A stretch of 64,000 bases of DNA from Microthyrium microscopicum. Lineage: Eukaryota; Ascomycota; Dothideomycetes; Microthyriales; Microthyriaceae. The DNA is taken from positions 2,251,481 through 2,315,480 of the forward strand of contig MU004232.1 of the NCBI GenBank assembly GCA_010405405.1, given 5' to 3'. The notes beneath the pieces are model-generated. The model was not told the origin of the DNA. It did no database searches and worked only from the letters and a program-made list of their open reading frames with translations. This document shows positions 57,124 to 64,000 of this stretch, piece by piece. The position numbers were made by a program, and so were the translations under genes. How positions within the stretch are numbered: position 1 is the stretch's first letter; each line of letters opens with the position of its first letter.

Positions 57124-58774
57124 TCACTTTTCTTCCTTGAACGCATCTTCCACTTCTTTCGGCACCTCCTTCTTTCCATCCTTAACCGCCACCGATGATG
57201 ATTCACCCGCCTTGGAAGCCTGGGCTGGCTTAGTCACGCTAGACTCGCCAACTTTGGTATCCTCCTTGTCCGCATCCTTTTTGCTCTCAGACGCCTTACT
57301 GCCTGTCTTAGAAGAAGAATAGTCGTCGTCACTATCGCCCAAACTAAACGGATCATGATCATCCAGGCTCGTAGGCTCCACACTCGTCAACGGCTGCCAT
57401 TTGCCGCCTGCCTTACTACCCTGCGCCGGCGACGGTTTGCGGCCGATGCCCATCGGCGAGGACGAGGAAGAACCGGCCATTATGCCGGACTCCTGGCCGT
57501 CGCCTGATGTTTGGGTTTGCTTGAACAGATTGGGATTGGCGAGGGGACGTTGGCCTCGCGCTTGTCTTGCTGGGGGAGCTATATTTCTTGTTAGCGATCT
57601 TGTAATTATCGAAATGCACGAGGCAAAGGATATAATGTCATAATTTTCCTACAGGGACGGGTGATTTCGCGAAACTCATCACGAATCTGAAAGAAAGCAT
57701 GACGCGCAAAAGAAGAGAGGTACTTGAGCCTACTTTCGTCTTCACGAAGTTCCAGGCGGTGTCCAAAGTCGTCAGCAAGTACCTGTGGGTCAGCATCGTA
57801 GCGGTCATGTTCGCCAGAGCGACGAGAGCTTTCGGCGTTCTTGCGGATACCATGGATCTGGTTGGATTGCGAAGGGCCAAAGTCATTGCGTGGTGGTTGA
57901 GGGCGTCCACCGGGGCGGGGAATCGGATCCATGCTTTCGTCGCCGTCGAGTTTTTTCTGAAAGTCGCCCCACCACTTGTTGACGGTGCTCTTCGTCTCGT
58001 TGAAGGTCTTGGTGAGCTTCTCCTGAATTACTGGTAGATCGTCTATATTCGTTTAGCATTGGCTCCTCTCCAAGTAAGAACCGCGTACCGTCGAGGAAGC
58101 TATGCTCCTTTTCGCCATGCATGTCGTTTGCATTTAGTGTTGACTGGCCAGTCGAACGTCTAGGTAGTGGGGGGTTACCGCGACCACGAGAGCCAAAGCC
58201 CTCATATGAGCTCTCGTATTGTTCGGCTAGTTGTCTAGCATACAGCTCGTCCCGTTCGATCTGCGACATCGTCTTACGAGGCGGAGGTGGGGGAGCTGTC
58301 TCCTGGAAATCAGGATCGGACATGCCTAACTTGTTGATTAGCGATATGTATCTTTGAAATTCACGTTTTCATACTTAGCAGTGCGTTGAATGCAGGCTCA
58401 ACTTTTCCGCCACTAGCTACCAAGACGGCCTTGATAACCTTTGCATCCATGCTGGGAAATGCTTCGATCAATGTCTGCTCGGCCTGTGCTTTTGGGCTCA
58501 AGGGGCGCGGAGGCTTCGGTGGTGGGACGGGACCTTCATCATGTTCGTCCTGAAAGCTCACGCGCTTCTTGGGTGTTGATGAGCGTTCAGGGGCAGGAAG
58601 ATGAGCTTCTGGGACTTCGTCGTCTGCGTCGAATAGCGCGTCCGCTTCACGAACAGTTCGTGGCGACTCGGCGCCAGTTGAGGTTGCGGACTTGAGAGCG
58701 CTGGATGCAGGAGCCGTGGACTCAGTAGCAGCCTCGACCTTCTCGGCCGGCTTTTCAGATGCCTTGTCCGCCAT
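57124..58774 (-). CDS. Cue5-like CUE-domain ubiquitin adaptor
   Basis: Ubiquitin-binding adaptor of 466 residues. Exons are 58774-58375, 58325-58089, 58042-57734 and 57578-57124; introns 49, 46 and 155 nt, all phase 1. A Ser/Ala/Glu-rich N-terminus leads to a CUE domain at about 93-137 (AEQTLIEAFPSMDAKVIKAVL, ASGGKVEPAFNALLSMSDPD). The usual MFP triad is here A-F-P followed by the dileucine. The middle is a KWWGDFQKKLDG segment and Arg-rich disorder. Near residue 376 is W-Q-P-L (KWQPLTS), matching the W-x-x-L Atg8-interacting motif, then DDHDPFSLGDSDDD. Yeast Cue5 links ubiquitinated aggregates to Atg8 for autophagy; the paired CUE and AIM support the same job here. Confidence 0.9.
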
Positions 58775-59721
58775 GTTCCTGGATGGTTATCTGCTCGTCA
58801 CTGCGACAGACAGGGAGGTGCTGGTGGATGTCGAGGTGAAGAAGAGGGCTCCTGGCAGGCAGAAGAGGAGAAATTTGAACGGCGGTAGACGTGCGAATGC
58901 AGGTACCTGACTTGGGGAAGCTGCAAGTGTATGCAAACGCGGTCGGGCTTTGGCGCCAGCGATGAGACGCGAGGAAGCTGGACAGACGTATAGCACCTCC
59001 TTGTGGTAGATCAGAGCGGAGTGCAAGCTCCTTTACACAATATAGAGCAAGTGCAAGGTGTAACAATGCAAGACTTTCCTCTAGGACCGGGTAATAGGCA
59101 AATATGGTTGGGAAACCGCCATCTGAACCAGCTTTGATAGAGAAGAATCGGGAGCCTTGAGAGCGCGGGGGAAACGTCATGCTGTGGCGTCGCCGTTGAA
59201 ATTGTGGCGTTCAACAGTCAATTTGCTGACTCATCACGAACTTGGGTGTGGCGTTTTATAGCGTTGACATTTTCTAACGTCAAGTCGCATCTCTTCGTCC
59301 CGATCCAGGGGCATAGTAGCATCGGGAGTTGACAACTGTGAGGTCGTCAACACAAGGTTCAAGGGACAAGTCAACGATATATCTTGAACCTGCTTCGTTG
59401 GCGGAGGAACATCGGCGAAAGCGCCCGGCCATACTGGTTCTTTGAGGTTTCAACTGCAGTTGCGCTAGACATTGCGAGGTAGATTGAACCAATCTCTGAG
59501 GTTGGAGAGACCCAGAATAGACAGTCTATAGCACCGTTAGAAGTAAACCCGGAGCGTGGTGCATCTGAACATACCTTCCTCGAGGGTCTGCCTAGCCCAA
59601 ATCCTTCTGGTTTGCTGCGTTGTTGTTCTTTCTCTTTCACCTAGTGATCCCCCCTGAATCCACTACCCATTTGCTCCGATACCCAAACAACACAAACACA
59701 ACCAATTACCTGACCCCCAAA
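58775..59721. other. Divergent promoter region of the CUE adaptor and DHX35 genes
   Basis: About 950 bp. Small minus-strand ORFs (58755-59180, 59371-59640) overlap one another and lack family resemblance. No clear TATA box, as usual for housekeeping genes. Confidence 0.5.
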
Positions 59722-61898
<2,177 letters not shown>

Positions 61899-62579
61899 GT
61901 CAATTGAATCATCTTCCACGATGCATGAGCACTGTGAGGCAATTCCTGCCGTGTTATTATACGGCAACAGATCGGGCAATCGCACGCCGAGACGCTCCAC
62001 AACGCCCTATGACCAGTAACAAGCCCGAAAAGTATATAAGTAAGCAGCAGGCCCCAGCCTCTCGTCAGTCGTCCAAATTCTCACTTTCATCCTCCTCTCA
62101 ATCTTCTTCTTCCATCTCCTCGTCCATCCACCGCAACACAACATCCATTCTTACATCTTTGTTCCATCCTTAGGCGTATCTTTCAGAGTCATTCTATCGC
62201 CTCTGGCACTTTTCGAGAAGAAAGTAAGTCGTTCTGACAGCTTCCCGCTCCGAAATCCATTTCTCACATCAGTTTTTCACTGTACATCCATCAAAACACA
62301 TGAATATCCTCATTGCTTTGATCCCCATCACTGTTTATACTTTCCATCATCAATGCTGCTAAGCTCGCCATGCTACGGCTTATTGAAGCTGTCTGCATGT
62401 GCAGCTCATTGTCATAGTCGTCATCAATCCCTTGGGCTTTGATTTCTGCTACTCAGCATCCATCAATCAGCACAATCAACACCATTACCCCATTTCCAAA
62501 CTACCCCATTATCAATAATGATTTTCATTCTCATCTACGGCAGTACACCGTATGTTATGACTTCTCAGAGCTATTCGCA
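61899..62579. promoter_or_regulatory. Strong promoter-like region (TATA plus long pyrimidine leader)
   Basis: TATATAAG at 62033-62040 is followed by a ~230-nt C/T-rich tract (about 62050-62300) with a donor-like AAGTAAGT near 62224. This is the layout of a strongly expressed fungal gene with a spliced leader, yet no recognisable coding sequence follows immediately. Confidence 0.45.
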
Positions 62580-62873
62580 ATGAGTTCCTTGCGTTCTCCG
62601 CTGAAACCCTCATTTCACGCTCCACCTCCACCTCCTAAGCACCACCCCGAAGCCATTCCACATCACAAACAAGCTACTTATATACCTATCAGTCCTCAAC
62701 AGCAGCTGTTGAGTGACTTTGAGCCAATTGTGGCTCAATCGGGTTGCTTATGGTGGATTTGTTGTTTTGCGAGGCTGCAGTGTTGCCAGTCTACCCCTAT
62801 TCCACTCGAGCTTGCATTGCACATACCATTCCTTACTTTGCCAGTCTTATTATTTGTGTATAGACGATGCTAA
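62580..62873 (+). CDS. Possible small Pro-rich protein or exon, unknown
   Basis: ORF of 97 codons from ATG 62580, downstream of the TATA/leader region. The first ~55 residues look protein-like (Pro/His-rich, APPPPPKHHP, then QQQLLSDFEPIVAQSG); the rest is Cys/Leu-rich and less convincing, so the real exon may end near residue 60 at an unrecognised splice site. No domain recognised. Confidence 0.25.
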   Translation: MSSLRSPLKPSFHAPPPPPKHHPEAIPHHKQATYIPISPQQQLLSDFEPIVAQSGCLWWICCFARLQCCQSTPIPLELALHIPFLTLPVLLFVYRRC

Positions 62874-62929
62874 CTTCGCTCTTCTCAGTATTGTTCAACT
62901 CAATCATCCTCTTCCTCAACAGGAAGCCC

Positions 62930-62978
62930 TTGTGGCCTCCTTGCGATCCACCGTGCGGCGTGGACAAGGAGGCCACAA
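62930..62978. repeat. Perfect 14-bp-stem inverted repeat
   Basis: Arms 62930-62943 and 62965-62978 are exact reverse complements (TTGTGGCCTCCTTG and its complement) around a 21-nt loop that itself contains TCCAC/GTGGA, extending the hairpin. Role unknown. Confidence 0.7.
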
Positions 62979-63211
62979 AAACAAAGCTGGGTCTAGAGTG
63001 CGGACATATTCGACGGTTGGTATCTCTCTCGTGTGCTCAACGTGTTGACTGACAGATGCTGTAGATAATAGAGTCACCGTCGATTCGGCGGTGGTATAGA
63101 GCACCCTAATCGTGGAACCAGCCATGGTAAGTGTCACATCGCAGTTTAATTATTGGACAAGTCTAACTTGAACTGCTGGTAGATGCTTTCTGGTATAACA
63201 GTCCCTGGAGA

Positions 63212-63748
63212 TCTGGCTTTCAGTACCTGTGGCATCTGATCCAGAAGTTCGTGTGTTCTGCCTGGTGGTGGAAAAGCCCTTCGATCATATCGACATTGTC
63301 GGTGTGTCGGCTCAATTTCTTAGGCTGGTCCATACCTCCACACCAGCATGGACCAGCTTATCTTTCCGGGACCATGATATCCATGATGGGTCTGGCTTTC
63401 AGTACCTGTGGCATCTGATCCAGAAGTTCGTGTGTTCTGCCTGGTGGTGGAAAAGCCCTTCGATCATATCGACATTGTCGGTGTGTCGGCTCAATTTCTT
63501 AGGCTGGTCCATACCTCCACACCAGCATGGACCAGCTTATCTTTCCGGGACCATGATATCCATGATGGGTCTGGCTTTTAGTACCTATGGCATCTGATCC
63601 AGAAGTTCGTGTGTTCTGCGTGGTGGTAGAAAAGCTCTTCGATCATATCGACATTGTCAGTGTGTCGGCTCAATTTCTTAGGCTAGTCTATACCTCCACA
63701 CCAGCATGGACTAGCTTATCTTTCTGGGACCATGATATCCATGATGGG
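63212..63748. repeat. Three tandem 179-bp repeats
   Basis: Copies start at 63212, 63391 and 63570. Copies 1 and 2 are identical by eye over 179 bp; copy 3 differs at about ten positions, nine being C-to-T or G-to-A. Each unit contains a short inverted repeat CTGGTCCAT/ATGGACCAG (63325-63333 with 63348-63356 in copy 1). The period is not a multiple of three, so the ORF crossing it is not a repeat protein. The unit was not recognised. Confidence 0.9.
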
Positions 63749-64000
63749 TCTTTCTTTCTGTAAGTTTGACTCTTCTGGAGTTTGAATCCTTCTGCAACTC
63801 ACACTTGATAGACTATGTCTGCCACTTTAGCAAAACAACACGGTGGATCTGGCTGATTGAATACACTAGCCGCATGGCTTTGGATCCGCTCTCCATTCAA
63901 TCTGCAACAGGATGAAACTACTCTGCTAGATGGCAATCCACTCTGAGGTGACAAACCAAGCAGGATTATCTCCGTCGCTGGGCTCTAATTTATCACTCAT
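63749..64000. other. Right end of window, nothing recognised
   Basis: About 250 bp after the tandem repeats with no recognisable gene. Confidence 0.5.

Noticed and set aside
58755-59180. 141-residue minus-strand ORF over the start of the CUE gene
   Set aside because: It overlaps the leader and start of the real gene in another frame and shows no conserved pattern.
59371-59640. 89-residue minus-strand ORF upstream of DHX35
   Set aside because: Low-complexity start, no domain, no promoter features; most likely chance within the divergent promoter.
63229-63597. 122-residue ORF across the 179-bp repeats
   Set aside because: The repeat period is not a multiple of three, so the two copies are read in different frames; it is a by-product of the repeat.

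Overview
The window is nuclear DNA of a filamentous ascomycete (Pezizomycotina). The evidence is short spliceosomal introns (about 46-210 nt, mostly 46-60, with GTRNGT donors and CTRAC/CTGAC branch sites), fungal-only families (Zn2Cys6 regulator, DUF7702 membrane protein, LaeA-like methyltransferase, Git1-like permease, chitin-deacetylase-type protein) and pyrimidine- or CA-rich leaders before secreted-protein genes. Several small secreted and Cys/His-rich proteins look like those I associate with Leotiomycetes, but that placement is inference. All exon joins were made by eye and checked for frame, splice signals and family continuity.

Left part (1-23 kb), accessory in character: a class 3 lipase cut by the window edge; a DHA1 multidrug-type MFS transporter; a mitochondrial FMP32/MCUR1-like coiled-coil protein; a SAM methyltransferase; a Git1-like MFS permease; a 767-residue secreted polysaccharide deacetylase with three N-terminal sandwich-like domains; a DUF7702 membrane protein; a Zn2Cys6 transcription factor; a small secreted protein; a small two-pass membrane protein; and a seven-exon secreted protein carrying HHM and HxH motifs like those of copper type II monooxygenases.

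Middle (23-32 kb), housekeeping: tubulin cofactor D and DNA polymerase delta subunit Pol32 diverge from a 213-bp promoter with a doubled ACGCG motif, followed by the dual-specificity phosphatase PPS1.

33-50 kb returns to surface, secretion and transport: a six-Cys secreted protein, a 793-residue membrane-tailed extracellular protein, a 455-bp fold-back MITE with 8-bp target duplications (hAT-like), a Mid2-like single-pass protein, a full-length ABCC transporter, a secreted protein, an MBL-fold hydrolase and a seven-exon LaeA-like methyltransferase.

50-56 kb is gene-poor and holds three tiny same-strand ORFs sharing a C-x-H-x8-C motif, an unrecognised tandem family. 56-62 kb is conserved again: a Dap1/MAPR heme protein, a Cue5-like ubiquitin/Atg8 adaptor and the DEAH helicase DHX35. 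The right end holds a strong promoter-like TATA plus pyrimidine leader without a clear gene, a 14-bp-stem hairpin, and three tandem 179-bp repeats, the third decayed almost only by C-to-T/G-to-A changes (RIP-like).

No tRNA, rRNA or CRISPR was recognised. The best candidates for something undescribed are the HHM/HxH secreted protein, the C-x-H-x8-C mini-gene array, the RIP-decayed 179-bp repeat and the fold-back MITE.
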